Shown one piece after another: positions 1-8,309 of a stretch of DNA of 37,067 nt. The notes under the pieces were generated by a model, which saw only the letters and a program-made list of their open reading frames with translations, made no database searches and was not told the DNA's origin. Both the position numbers and the translations under genes were made by a program. Numbering within the stretch: position 1 is the stretch's first letter; every line of letters begins with the position of its first letter. Origin of the DNA: Synergistaceae bacterium (lineage in GTDB: Bacteria > Synergistota > Synergistia > Synergistales > Synergistaceae); NCBI GenBank assembly GCA_031257775.1, contig JAIROA010000082.1, positions 1 through 37,067 on the forward strand, in the 5' to 3' direction.

Positions 1-61
1 GCTTTCCAGTGTATAATTGGCTCATGCTGTTAAAGCTGGTAAAAAAATCGGGAGTGTGGGA

Positions 62-1153
62 ATGACATCGTTTCATGACGACGAGACAATAAAAATCATA
101 GACGTAGGGCTTGACAGGATCAACAGGCTTAACGACAGGTTCGCCAAATACCTGCTTGCGGGCCCGAAAAGCAAGCCGATCCTGCTGGATTTCATCAACG
201 GCGCGCTTCTCCTGGATGAGGCTGACAAAATCGCCGACCTGGAGGTTCTCTCCGGCGAGCTGGTTCAGGACGCGGCCAGCATGAAACTCTCGGTCCTCGA
301 CGTATCGGCAAGGCTCGCTGACGGGCGCACCGTCGATATTGAGATCCAGATCGTAAACCGGCACGACTTCCGCAAACGCTCCCCTTTCTACTGGGCGATG
401 CGGCACGTGAAAAAGCTAGAGTCGGGCATGGTCTACGCGCTCTTAAAGCCGACGATAACGATATGCCTGCTCGCGTTCGACCTCCTTGAGGAAGAGGAGG
501 CGTACCGCAATTCTTACGGCATCCGCAACGACAAAAGCGGCAACCGCCTGTGCGAGGACATGCAGATCATATATCTGGAGCTGCCTAAATTCCGGAGGCA
601 TTTAGGCAAGGATTGCCCTAAAACAGGGCTCGAAAGATGGCTTTTGTATTTCTCTAACGAGGAGGGTGAGCGCATGAACAAGGCATCGGAGGAAAGCACG
701 GCTCTAGCGGCGGCAAGGGAGATGGAGGCGGTTTTCTGGGCGGACAGTGCGGAAAAGGAGATGTACTTCGCGCATCAGCGTCTGCTGATGGACGCATACA
801 GCGACGAGCATACGCATGAGGTTCTTCTGGAACAGGAGCGGGAGAAAGCGGAGAAAATGGCGGCTGCCGCGGCACAACATGCATTGCAAGAAGGACTGCA
901 AAAAGGGTTAGAAGAAGGATTAGAAAAAGGGCTGCAAAAAGGGTTAGCAAAAGGGTTAGAGGAAGGGTTAGAAAAAGGATTAGAGGAAGGGCTGCAAAAA
1001 GGGTTAGAAAAAGGGTTAGAGGAAGGATTAGAAAAAGGATTAGAGGAAGGGCTGACTAAAGTCGCCCGCAATCTTCTGAAAAAAGGCATCGACATAAACC
1101 TGATAATTGAGGCAACCGGCCTGTCCAGGGAAGACATAGACAAGCTGCGCTGA
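62..1153 (+). CDS. Rpn family recombination-promoting nuclease / putative transposase
   Basis: Predicted PD-(D/E)XK-fold nuclease of the Rpn (transposase_31-like) family, which cuts DNA and promotes RecA-independent recombination. The N-terminal two thirds carries the family core, with Asp80 in LDVSAR and Glu94-x-Gln96 in DIEIQ as likely metal ligands. Residues ~277-332 are an E/K-G-L-x tetrapeptide repeat, and the C-terminus ends in the family's usual KGIDINLIIEATGLSREDI helix. I place the start at ATG 62 because GGGAG at 50-54 sits 7 nt upstream; an in-frame TTG at 17 lacks a ribosome site and lies inside a TATAAT (12-17) that may be the -10 box. The protein is 363 aa, normal to slightly long because of the repeat. 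Family call is firm; biological role (mobile gene, defence or recombination) is open. Confidence 0.85.
   Translation: MTSFHDDETIKIIDVGLDRINRLNDRFAKYLLAGPKSKPILLDFINGALLLDEADKIADLEVLSGELVQDAASMKLSVLDVSARLADGRTVDIEIQIVNRHDFRKRSPFYWAMRHVKKLESGMVYALLKPTITICLLAFDLLEEEEAYRNSYGIRNDKSGNRLCEDMQIIYLELPKFRRHLGKDCPKTGLERWLLYFSNEEGERMNKASEESTALAAAREMEAVFWADSAEKEMYFAHQRLLMDAYSDEHTHEVLLEQEREKAEKMAAAAAQHALQEGLQKGLEEGLEKGLQKGLAKGLEEGLEKGLEEGLQKGLEKGLEEGLEKGLEEGLTKVARNLLKKGIDINLIIEATGLSREDIDKLR
890..1057 (+). repeat. 14 x 12-bp coding tandem repeat in the Rpn gene
   Basis: Fourteen consecutive 12-bp units of the form (G/A)AAGG(A/G)(C/T)T(A/G)(C/G)A(A/G) run in frame and encode EGLQ, KGLE, EGLE or KGLA tetrapeptides. 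Units differ at only a few bases, so copy-number change by slippage would stay in frame and only lengthen or shorten a likely helical or coiled-coil linker. Similar EGLxKGL tails are common in Rpn proteins. Confidence 0.9.
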
Positions 1154-1222
1154 CATCCGCGGCTTCGACGTCCTCAGTGGGGGAGGGAGAATGCCGGGAT
1201 CATAGGGGTTTGCAAATCGGTA

Positions 1223-1867
1223 TTAAACTATACCCAGTGTCTTCAAAAGCATTTCGAGCGCGTCCGGCTCGCTTGCCAGAAGGATGTTCGCGTCGATGGC
1301 TTCGGCATGTTCCTGCCCCTCTGGCCTGACGTTTAGCTGCGACTTCGTGACAAGCGCCAGGTCTCCGTACTGCCCGAACATAGCGGAAACGAAGCTCAGG
1401 ATGGAAGCAAGCGTGTCGTGCGTTATGCTTGGCGTGCTGATGCCGCTCGATAGGCCCAAGAGGCCGTTTACGGATGTCAAAAAGGAGCCGAGCAGTATAT
1501 TTCCTATCTCGCCCAGAGCGCTCTCCATCATCTCGCCCGGCATCGAGGAGGCGTCCATTTGCATCCCGAACTGTTTTGCCACGAGCATTCCGACTATCTT
1601 GCTGACATCCGCTTCCTTTATTAGAAGCATGAAGTTAAAGGGCTTGTCGTTGTCGGAAGTGGCAAACACCGCGGCGTAGGTAGCGTCTGGCTCGTCGTAG
1701 TAGCTGTTGAGGTTATATATGGAAATCAGCTCGGCTTTCGGTATGTCGATCTCGACCATGCAGCCAAGCATCTCAGAAAGAGCGGTCGCGGCGTGCCCCG
1801 CGCCGATATTGCCTATCTCGCGGATCGCGTCGAGCTGCATCTGGTTCATGGAATTCAAATCAAGCAA
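1223..1867 (-). CDS. cheC: CheC-family chemotaxis phosphatase
   Basis: CheC-type CheY-P phosphatase, acting in the cytoplasm to dephosphorylate the chemotaxis response regulator. Two copies of the catalytic helix signature are visible, EIGNIGAG (Glu17, Asn20) and EIGNILLG (Glu120, Asn123), which marks CheC rather than one-site CheX. I chose a TTG start at 1867: GGAGGGG lies 6 nt upstream, and the resulting N-terminus (LDLNSMNQMQLDAIREIG) begins where CheC proteins normally begin. ATG at 1882 is possible but has no ribosome site. The 214-aa length is typical. No other chemotaxis gene is nearby, so it is an orphan here. It is divergent from mnmG. Confidence 0.88.
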   Translation of the reverse strand: MLDLNSMNQMQLDAIREIGNIGAGHAATALSEMLGCMVEIDIPKAELISIYNLNSYYDEPDATYAAVFATSDNDKPFNFMLLIKEADVSKIVGMLVAKQFGMQMDASSMPGEMMESALGEIGNILLGSFLTSVNGLLGLSSGISTPSITHDTLASILSFVSAMFGQYGDLALVTKSQLNVRPEGQEHAEAIDANILLASEPDALEMLLKTLGIV

Positions 1868-2022
1868 TATATTCCCCTCCATTCGAAAATAAGTCCCACT
1901 AAAAAGCTTTGAGTTTTTATGGGCCGCACCCGGCGAAGCCACTACAATTTTTGCACAACGATATTATATCAAAGAGCGCTAGGATGTCTTCCATCATTCA
2001 TCCAACACCTCGATACATGTAG

Positions 2023-2028
2023 TATAAT
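2023..2028 (+). promoter_or_regulatory. Candidate -10 box for mnmG (possible leaderless start)
   Basis: A perfect TATAAT ends 7 nt before the mnmG ATG at 2036, and no Shine-Dalgarno sequence precedes that ATG. If the box is used, transcription would begin at or within a base or two of the start codon, giving a leaderless mRNA. I cannot find a good -35 hexamer at 16-18 bp. Confidence 0.4.
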
Positions 2029-2035
2029 ACCTCTC

Positions 2036-3937
2036 ATGAATCAAGATAGCGGCTATGACGTAATTGTTGTCGGCGGCGGACATTCCGGCTGCGAGGCTTC
2101 CCTTGCCGCCTCCCGCATGGGTTGCCGTACGCTTCTCCTTAATCACAATATCGATAACATGGCGCTTATGCCGTGCAACCCGGCCATAGGCGGGCCCGCA
2201 AAGGGCAATCTTGTCCGCGAGCTAGACGCGCTCGGAGGCGAGCAAGCAATCGCGGCGGATTTCGCTACCCTTCATCTGAGATGGCTGAACACGTCCAAGG
2301 GATACGCCGTGCGGACGCTGCGCGCTCAATGCGACCTCAAGGACTACGCGTCGCACTATATGCTGGTTTTAGCGAAGGTTCCCAATCTCTTCGTCTATCA
2401 GGCTATGGTTTCTGAGATAATCACGGACGCTGGAAGCGTTATCGGGGTCGTGACGCGCGCCGGCGAAAAGTTTTCCGCGCCCAGAGTGATACTTGCATCC
2501 GGCACGTATATGAGCGGGGTCGTTCACATGGGCCTTACGAGCTTTCCGTCCGGGCCGCTCGGGCAGGTCCCATCGCCTGAGATATCCGGCTCGCTCCGCC
2601 GTGCCGGCCTTGAGCTTAAGCGCTTCCGCACGGATACAACGCCCAGAATATGCAGGCACAGCGTCAATTGGGACGCCCTGCCGCTCCAGCCCAGCGATCC
2701 GGCGCCTGATGCTTTCTCGCACTGGGGCAGAAAGAAGGTTCACGAAGGTTATTTCTGCGCTCAGACGAGGACTTCCAAAAAGACGCACGACATTTTAAAG
2801 GCGGCGCTGGGGCGCAGCCCGCTTGCAACGAAAAAACTCGGCACAGCGGGACCAAGGTACTGCCCTTCCATAGACGATAAAATACTTAAGTTCCCTGACA
2901 AGGAGTCGCACCCGATCTTCCTCGAACCGGTCGGCAGGCACAGCAGGGAGATTTACATGCAGAACTTCTCGACGACAAGCCCGCCGGACGTTCAGCTCGA
3001 AATGATACGCACTCTGCCCGGATGCGAGCGGGCTCTCATGATTCGCCCGGGATACGGGATAGAGTACGACTACGTCGACCCGACGCAGCTCGAGCCGTGG
3101 CTTGAGACGAGGCAGGTAAAGGGGCTCTTCTGCGCTGGCCAGATATGCGGAACCTCCGGGTATGAGGAGGCCGCCGCGCAGGGCATGATGGCTGGCATAA
3201 ACGCCGCGCTTTCGCTCAAAGGGCGGGAACCGATCGTCCTGGGCAGGGGCGAAGCCTATATAGGCGTGCTTATAGACGATCTCACGACGCGCGGGACGGA
3301 CGAGCCATACAGGATGCTTCCGAGCAGATGCGAGCATAGGCTGCTCATGAGGCACGACAACGCCGACGACAGGCTCTGCCGCACCGGCAGGGATATAGGC
3401 CTGCTGGACGACGCGAAATGGGCGGCATTCGAGGCAAGAAGGCAGGCCGTGTCGCTTGAGCGCGAGCGCCTGGCCGCGTTCAAGATACCTGTATGCGACA
3501 GGACGAACTCCATTCTGCGCGAATTGGGCTCGTCTCCGCTTTCAGAACCGATAACGGCCATGGATCTTCTGCTCAGGCCCGAGATATCGTGGGGCGCATT
3601 AACGAGGCTGATTGATTCGGAACTCGCGCCGGATCTTGGCACAAAGATAGAGATAGAGGCAAAATATTCCGGATACGCGCTTAGGGAGGACAGAAGGGTC
3701 AGAAGGCTCTCATCCATGGAAAGGCTCAGGATTCCCGATGAGCTGGAGTACAGGGAGGTTCCGGGTTTATCGGCGGAAGCGTCGGAAAAGCTCTCCCGCG
3801 TCCGCCCAAGGACGCTCGGACAGGCCACAAGAGTCCCAGGAGTCAACAACGTCGACGTTCAGCTCGTTCAGGTGGCAATAGAGCGGGCAAGAAGGCAGGG
3901 CGAGTCAGCCCGAGGCGGGGCGGGCCCGCCTCGGTGA
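2036..3937 (+). CDS. mnmG: tRNA uridine-5-carboxymethylaminomethyl(34) synthesis enzyme MnmG (GidA)
   Basis: FAD-dependent enzyme that, with MnmE, installs the (carboxymethyl)aminomethyl group on U34 of tRNAs reading NNA/NNG codons. The dinucleotide-binding motif VVGGGHSGCEA is at residues ~9-20, followed by the MnmG hallmark PCNPAIGGPAKGNLVRE, the GYEEAAAQGMMAGINAAL block and a C-terminal helical domain ending IERARR. From ATG 2036 it is 633 aa, the usual length. An upstream in-frame TTG (1919) would add 39 residues unlike any MnmG, so I rejected it. No mnmE is visible here. The stop overlaps the next gene by GTGA (3934-3937), so mnmG heads a short operon. Confidence 0.97.
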   Translation: MNQDSGYDVIVVGGGHSGCEASLAASRMGCRTLLLNHNIDNMALMPCNPAIGGPAKGNLVRELDALGGEQAIAADFATLHLRWLNTSKGYAVRTLRAQCDLKDYASHYMLVLAKVPNLFVYQAMVSEIITDAGSVIGVVTRAGEKFSAPRVILASGTYMSGVVHMGLTSFPSGPLGQVPSPEISGSLRRAGLELKRFRTDTTPRICRHSVNWDALPLQPSDPAPDAFSHWGRKKVHEGYFCAQTRTSKKTHDILKAALGRSPLATKKLGTAGPRYCPSIDDKILKFPDKESHPIFLEPVGRHSREIYMQNFSTTSPPDVQLEMIRTLPGCERALMIRPGYGIEYDYVDPTQLEPWLETRQVKGLFCAGQICGTSGYEEAAAQGMMAGINAALSLKGREPIVLGRGEAYIGVLIDDLTTRGTDEPYRMLPSRCEHRLLMRHDNADDRLCRTGRDIGLLDDAKWAAFEARRQAVSLERERLAAFKIPVCDRTNSILRELGSSPLSEPITAMDLLLRPEISWGALTRLIDSELAPDLGTKIEIEAKYSGYALREDRRVRRLSSMERLRIPDELEYREVPGLSAEASEKLSRVRPRTLGQATRVPGVNNVDVQLVQVAIERARRQGESARGGAGPPR

Positions 3938-4413
3938 GAAAGCGCGGAGAGAAGCGCCCGATATACAGCGCTTTAGGCATCGACTCCCCCATACTGCGGC
4001 TCTGCGCCGCTCTCACGGCGATAGAGCGCGAGTGGCCCAGAATAGTGGGCAGCGCGCTTGCCGCGCGGAGCTTTCCGAAAGCGTTTGAAGACGGCGTGCT
4101 GGTGGTTTCAGTCGATGGGCACTCGGCCCTTCAGGACATGAACTTCAGGAAAAATCAGATCATAAACGAGATAAGGAAAAACGCGTGGCTGAGGCTGAGC
4201 GACATCAGGACGGAAACGGGACGAGCCGCGAGGCTTCAAAGCCCCGCGCCGCCGCGCGCGCCGCGCGGGAGAGCCTCGTTTCGCGTCGACGGCGAAGCCG
4301 TCGAAAATCTTGCGGGCGAAATTCTGTCAGCTTATTCCGATCTCGACCCGGAGATTGCGCGTTCGATAGCGAGATGCCGCCTGATCACAGGCCGCGGGGA
4401 CAAAAACAAATGA
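3934..4413 (+). CDS. DUF721 / DciA-like protein (putative replicative helicase loader factor)
   Basis: 159-aa protein with the DUF721 core: ALTAIEREWPRIVGSALAARSFPKAF, then a short beta segment VLVVSVDGHSALQDM and the helix MNFRKNQIINEIRK. Members called DciA help load or activate the DnaB replicative helicase. The region after residue ~85 is rich in Ala, Arg and Pro and looks disordered, ending in a helical patch (LDPEIARSIARCRLITG). It starts with GTG overlapping the mnmG stop and its stop overlaps the next ATG (ATGA, 4410-4413), so translation is probably coupled. Family assignment is good; the helicase-loading role is inferred from other members. Confidence 0.75.
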   Translation: MRKRGEKRPIYSALGIDSPILRLCAALTAIEREWPRIVGSALAARSFPKAFEDGVLVVSVDGHSALQDMNFRKNQIINEIRKNAWLRLSDIRTETGRAARLQSPAPPRAPRGRASFRVDGEAVENLAGEILSAYSDLDPEIARSIARCRLITGRGDKNK

Positions 4414-6266
4414 CGATGAAAAATTTCCTGCGGGAACCGCGCGCTTTACGGATGGCTGTAACGCTCTGCGCCGGGCTCGTACAGGGACTTCTCATTTTTT
4501 TCATGTACAGCGCCTCGCGCGAGTGGCAGTGGCACACGACCATATTCCTGCTGCCTCTTCCCTTTTACCTTGCGCGCGGCATGTCAAAGCGTCTGCTGCC
4601 CGGGCTGATTCTGTGGGCGGCGCTCCTTTTCGCGCTCGACAGCGCTCAGGTTTTTTTTAAAAACCCCTACGTCTACTATTTTTCGTCGGACAGCATGACA
4701 CTGGCCTCGATGGCTTACGCGGGCGCGCTGCTGCTTGCGCCCAATTTCGTCTCCTGGATAGACGGCGACGGCGCGCTGCCGGCCTGGCCCGTCTCTTTCC
4801 GGCATTATTCCAGGATTTTCTTCGCTTCGGCCATAACGCAATTCTTCCTGACCGCGTTCGTATCCGTCGGCGTCATGGGCGCCGCGCTCATAACAATGCT
4901 TGGCGGTGAATTCCGCCTCATTATCCGCTGGATCTCGAAATATTTTATAATATACGCCGCGGCGGCGTTCGGCTGCGTGTTCTATTGGACGGCCGCCGCC
5001 GACAAGCTGCTCAATGTCCTGGAACGATACGTGCTCGCGGTATTCTCATGCATCCTTCCGTTCGTGTCCGTCTTCATTCTGCTCTTCATGGCCGCGCTTC
5101 CGCTGGGAATCGAAAGATTGTGGAGAAGCGGTTTTAACAGCGGGATAATCTTAGGCTTGTATATCGCCGCTGGTTTCTGCGCTTACGCCGCGTGGCAGGG
5201 AGGCGCTGAGGATGGCGAAAGCGGGCGGCAGCCGTTCTTCAAACCCGTCAACACCCTCGTAAAGATATCGATCACCCTGCTGCCTCTCTTATGCCCGATT
5301 CTAATCTATACTTTCGGGCTTCGAGTACGCCAGTACGGCTGGACGGTCGATCGGGCGGCCGGCATGACGCTCTCCATTCTTTTCGGCCTTTACAGTGCCG
5401 CGTGGGCGTTTTCCCTGATCAAAAAATGGAAAGCGTGGCCAAGCTGCTATGGCAAGGTAAATAGGATAGCGCTTCCGGCAATCGCCGCCGTACTCGTGCT
5501 CCTGTCGTCCCCTCTATGCGACGCAAGGAGGGTAGTGCTGAACGAACGCTTAGATATGCTTGGAGACCTGCCCGGAAACGGCAAAGACGTCACCGATTTC
5601 GACTGGCGATACGTGGCGCGTAATTTAGGCAGCTACGGAACAAACGCAATGGAGAACTTCGCCGGAGAGGGCGGCAAAGCCGCGCTCGAAAAAATATTAG
5701 GCCCTAAAGCGACGGACGAGGAGATCCGGCAAATTCAGGCGGCAATCAGAACCGAGCTGGAGTCTGCCAAAAAAGAAAAAGACACGCACGATGCATGGAA
5801 GGATCCTGCCGTTGCCGCGTCGCAGCGCGACACAGCGATCGAGAACTCCATAGCTGCCGCGAGAAGCGCCCCCGTATTTGGCGGCACGATGGACGAAGAC
5901 GGCAAAGAGCGGCTGGCGCGGGTTTTCTCGGAAGAAAACCTCACGAATGACAACTGGCGCAGATACGGGGCCGAAGCGCAAAACTGCTTCTTCTACCTTG
6001 CGGATCTAAACGGCGACGGGGAAAAGGAGGTCTTGTTCGGGATAGGACAGGATCTGTTCATGATCCGGGACAATCGCGTCTTCACCCTCTATCAGGGGTG
6101 GGTAAAAAACGGCGGGCGGGGCTTGCCGGACAACATGCTCGCCATATCCGCCGACGAGCAGAGGATCATAAAAAACGAGTGGGCCTCGCTTGTCATAAAC
6201 AGCAAAATATACTCGCTCGACCCCAGCGACGCCGAAGAGATCGCGTCTGCGGATAAAACCCGCTAA
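4410..6266 (+). CDS. DUF4153 family polytopic membrane protein with C-terminal soluble domain
   Basis: 618-aa membrane protein. About ten hydrophobic segments fill residues ~10-370. The stretch ending LRVRQYGWTVDRAAGM, followed by a long hydrophobic segment and LSSPLCDARRVVLNERLDML, matches the conserved end of DUF4153 proteins, whose function is unknown. After residue ~370 comes a soluble region of ~245 residues containing DLNGDGEKEVLFG (Asp532, Asn534, Asp536, Glu540), an EF-hand or FG-GAP-like calcium loop, which suggests an exported domain. Start ATG 4410 overlaps the upstream stop; ATG 4416 is an alternative. It converges on the 670-aa gene with only 18 bp between and no clear terminator. 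Confidence 0.7.
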   Translation: MTMKNFLREPRALRMAVTLCAGLVQGLLIFFMYSASREWQWHTTIFLLPLPFYLARGMSKRLLPGLILWAALLFALDSAQVFFKNPYVYYFSSDSMTLASMAYAGALLLAPNFVSWIDGDGALPAWPVSFRHYSRIFFASAITQFFLTAFVSVGVMGAALITMLGGEFRLIIRWISKYFIIYAAAAFGCVFYWTAAADKLLNVLERYVLAVFSCILPFVSVFILLFMAALPLGIERLWRSGFNSGIILGLYIAAGFCAYAAWQGGAEDGESGRQPFFKPVNTLVKISITLLPLLCPILIYTFGLRVRQYGWTVDRAAGMTLSILFGLYSAAWAFSLIKKWKAWPSCYGKVNRIALPAIAAVLVLLSSPLCDARRVVLNERLDMLGDLPGNGKDVTDFDWRYVARNLGSYGTNAMENFAGEGGKAALEKILGPKATDEEIRQIQAAIRTELESAKKEKDTHDAWKDPAVAASQRDTAIENSIAAARSAPVFGGTMDEDGKERLARVFSEENLTNDNWRRYGAEAQNCFFYLADLNGDGEKEVLFGIGQDLFMIRDNRVFTLYQGWVKNGGRGLPDNMLAISADEQRIIKNEWASLVINSKIYSLDPSDAEEIASADKTR

Positions 6267-6284
6267 CGAGGGTATCTGTTCCCA

Positions 6285-8297
6285 TCATCGTTTGATTATG
6301 CGCTTTATTATTTCCATAATATCTTCCTTGTCGAGATCAAGGCCATCAAAATCAATGCCATCAAAGGCACCCGGCCGACGATCATGCCTTTCCGGCAGTT
6401 TGCCGCCTTTTTCCAGCGATCGGAGATCGCTGATGGCAGCATCAAGGCCGAGAACCCTCCTGTTCCGATACCTTCTTTTTAGAATTTGCGATACCCCTCG
6501 CGCGATATTTTTTCTATCCTCAGGGCTATGAATCCTGGAGATGACTTTCGGAATCATTTTCCATTGTTTTACTTGCTCGTGACCGTCGAGAGAGTCCTCG
6601 AAGAGCCGTAAAAGGAATTCCGCCGGCACCCCGGGCCAAGTCATTAAAAACAGCGAAAGCAAAGAGGTCAGAAAGGGATCCTCGCTCGGGCGCGGGGCAA
6701 AAAACGCGGCTATCTTAGACGGATCGCTGGATAAAGTCATCTGCTTTTGCCCCAGACAGAGCTGGAAAAAGGCCCAGGCCTTCGAATCCTCCCGCAGTTT
6801 TTCCGCGAACAGCTCAATATGGGATCGTGACATTGCGGACCATAGCGTAGGGACATGACTCTCTGACGCAAGCACTCTGTCGAGATCACAACGGATTTGG
6901 GCTATAAATACGGACTTGAAGAAGCTATGGCGCCCATTCTTATCCAACAGCCCGGAGATCGCCGCAAGAGCCGGCACAGGGAAAAGCATATCGGGGAGAT
7001 ATTCTTCTAAAACAGTTTCGTCCCTATCATCCAGGCTCATCGGAAGGCGTGATTTTAACCTGTCCTTCATCAGCCCGAAGATGCGCGGACAGTAAAGAAG
7101 CATCGTTATGATCGTTGGCACGGTCATGGATTCGAACGGAAGGCTCTCTCTCGCAAACAACTCCGCGCGGCTGGCTTCGTCGGAAAGGATAAGGCTCTCG
7201 AACGCCAGCCTGACAGTCATTGGCCACGCCCCTTCCGAGCGCCGCCTGCCCCCTATGTCGCCAAGAGTCTTGAACCACCTGATAAGCGTCTTCGTCGGGA
7301 TATTCGTCAAAAAATCGTTGTCCCTAGTCTGTCCCGATACGGCGAGAAATATGAGGATGAATCTCTCCTGTTCCGTCCATCCGTAGTAATGCCGCTCTGC
7401 CGCGACCGGGAGGTTTTCTCCGGGAGAGCCCGTGGCCATCAGCTTTTCGTAGGCCGGACTGAATTCCTCGTTAAAGACCAGGCTCATTCTGGCCGCTCTT
7501 GCCGCGTTTTCCCAGCTGCCGCCGAATTTGAGCCCTCCTAGTTTGCACATGTATTCCCACAGCGCAAGCAACGCGGGGCAGCCCGTGCGCAGCGGATAGC
7601 CTGAGGAGCTGATGTATGAAGTTATGCCGGATGGATCCCTGATTTCGGGCACGCCGCGCGCTACGTCCCGCATTATTGACGCTATGTCGCGGACAGCTTT
7701 GAATATCCAGGCTGATTCCGTCTTTTCTGTTTCCGCTAGCAGGGCCTCCGCGGTCTTTAAAAAGCTATTGTACGGGCCGCTGTTCTTTGCTGACGGAAGG
7801 GCGTCGAACTGCTTCGCGAGTTTTTCCACGAGTGGGTTGGACGCAGCCTGCTTTCTTCTGCCCCGGCGCACCGGTGCAAACCCTTCTTCGAGTTTACGCC
7901 TCAGTTCCCCGTACGGAGCGGGAAGCGCTATGCCGAGCCCTTCTTCTTCGGGCAGGCGGGCTATTCCGCCCTCCTTTATGTTTATGAGGGCAAGAGCCGT
8001 CTTCGCGCATGTCCTGAGCGTATCCCCATCCGGGCCAAGGCTGCGCTCTGACAGCATTATTTCCGCCACTTGCCGCGCTCCATCGTAATTCCTGTGCAGA
8101 AACAACGCCGCGGTAAGGCAGTTATAGAGGGCATCCGGAAATCTGTCCGCCCACGGTCCCCTGTCGGACTGCTCTCTGTCCCTCATGTAGAGCGAGAAAA
8201 ACGCCTCCCATTTTTCATTCTTCCAATGGCGCTCCAGCCGTTCCGACAAGGACAGGTTCTGCCCGGCGATTTTTTTCTTTTTTTTATTGCGAGACAC
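6285..8297 (-). CDS. Unknown 670-aa helical protein of the accessory Hsp70 operon
   Basis: I do not recognise this family. The protein is almost entirely alpha-helical and reads like a chain of irregular TPR- or HEAT-like helical pairs (for example ALYNCLTAALFLHRNYDGAR near residue 60), with a Lys-rich N-terminus (RNKKKKK) and an acidic-then-basic C-terminus (FDGIDFDGLDLDKED, then IKRIIKR). There is no signal peptide or membrane segment. It starts at GTG 8297, 12 nt after the Hsp70 stop, as the last gene of the GrpE-like/J-like/Hsp70 operon, so it may be a client, adaptor or effector of that chaperone. Two poly-A runs (8 and 7 A on the coding strand, 8270-8285) directly follow the start codon and could be slippage-prone. 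Confidence 0.75.
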   Translation of the reverse strand: MSRNKKKKKIAGQNLSLSERLERHWKNEKWEAFFSLYMRDREQSDRGPWADRFPDALYNCLTAALFLHRNYDGARQVAEIMLSERSLGPDGDTLRTCAKTALALINIKEGGIARLPEEEGLGIALPAPYGELRRKLEEGFAPVRRGRRKQAASNPLVEKLAKQFDALPSAKNSGPYNSFLKTAEALLAETEKTESAWIFKAVRDIASIMRDVARGVPEIRDPSGITSYISSSGYPLRTGCPALLALWEYMCKLGGLKFGGSWENAARAARMSLVFNEEFSPAYEKLMATGSPGENLPVAAERHYYGWTEQERFILIFLAVSGQTRDNDFLTNIPTKTLIRWFKTLGDIGGRRRSEGAWPMTVRLAFESLILSDEASRAELFARESLPFESMTVPTIITMLLYCPRIFGLMKDRLKSRLPMSLDDRDETVLEEYLPDMLFPVPALAAISGLLDKNGRHSFFKSVFIAQIRCDLDRVLASESHVPTLWSAMSRSHIELFAEKLREDSKAWAFFQLCLGQKQMTLSSDPSKIAAFFAPRPSEDPFLTSLLSLFLMTWPGVPAEFLLRLFEDSLDGHEQVKQWKMIPKVISRIHSPEDRKNIARGVSQILKRRYRNRRVLGLDAAISDLRSLEKGGKLPERHDRRPGAFDGIDFDGLDLDKEDIMEIIKRIIKR

Positions 8298-8309
8298 TTG
8301 CCTGGGCCC

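Noticed and set aside
8270-8285. Programmed slippage at the poly-A runs after the start of the 670-aa gene
   Set aside because: The runs are real but simply encode the Lys-rich N-terminus; no useful alternative frame is evident.
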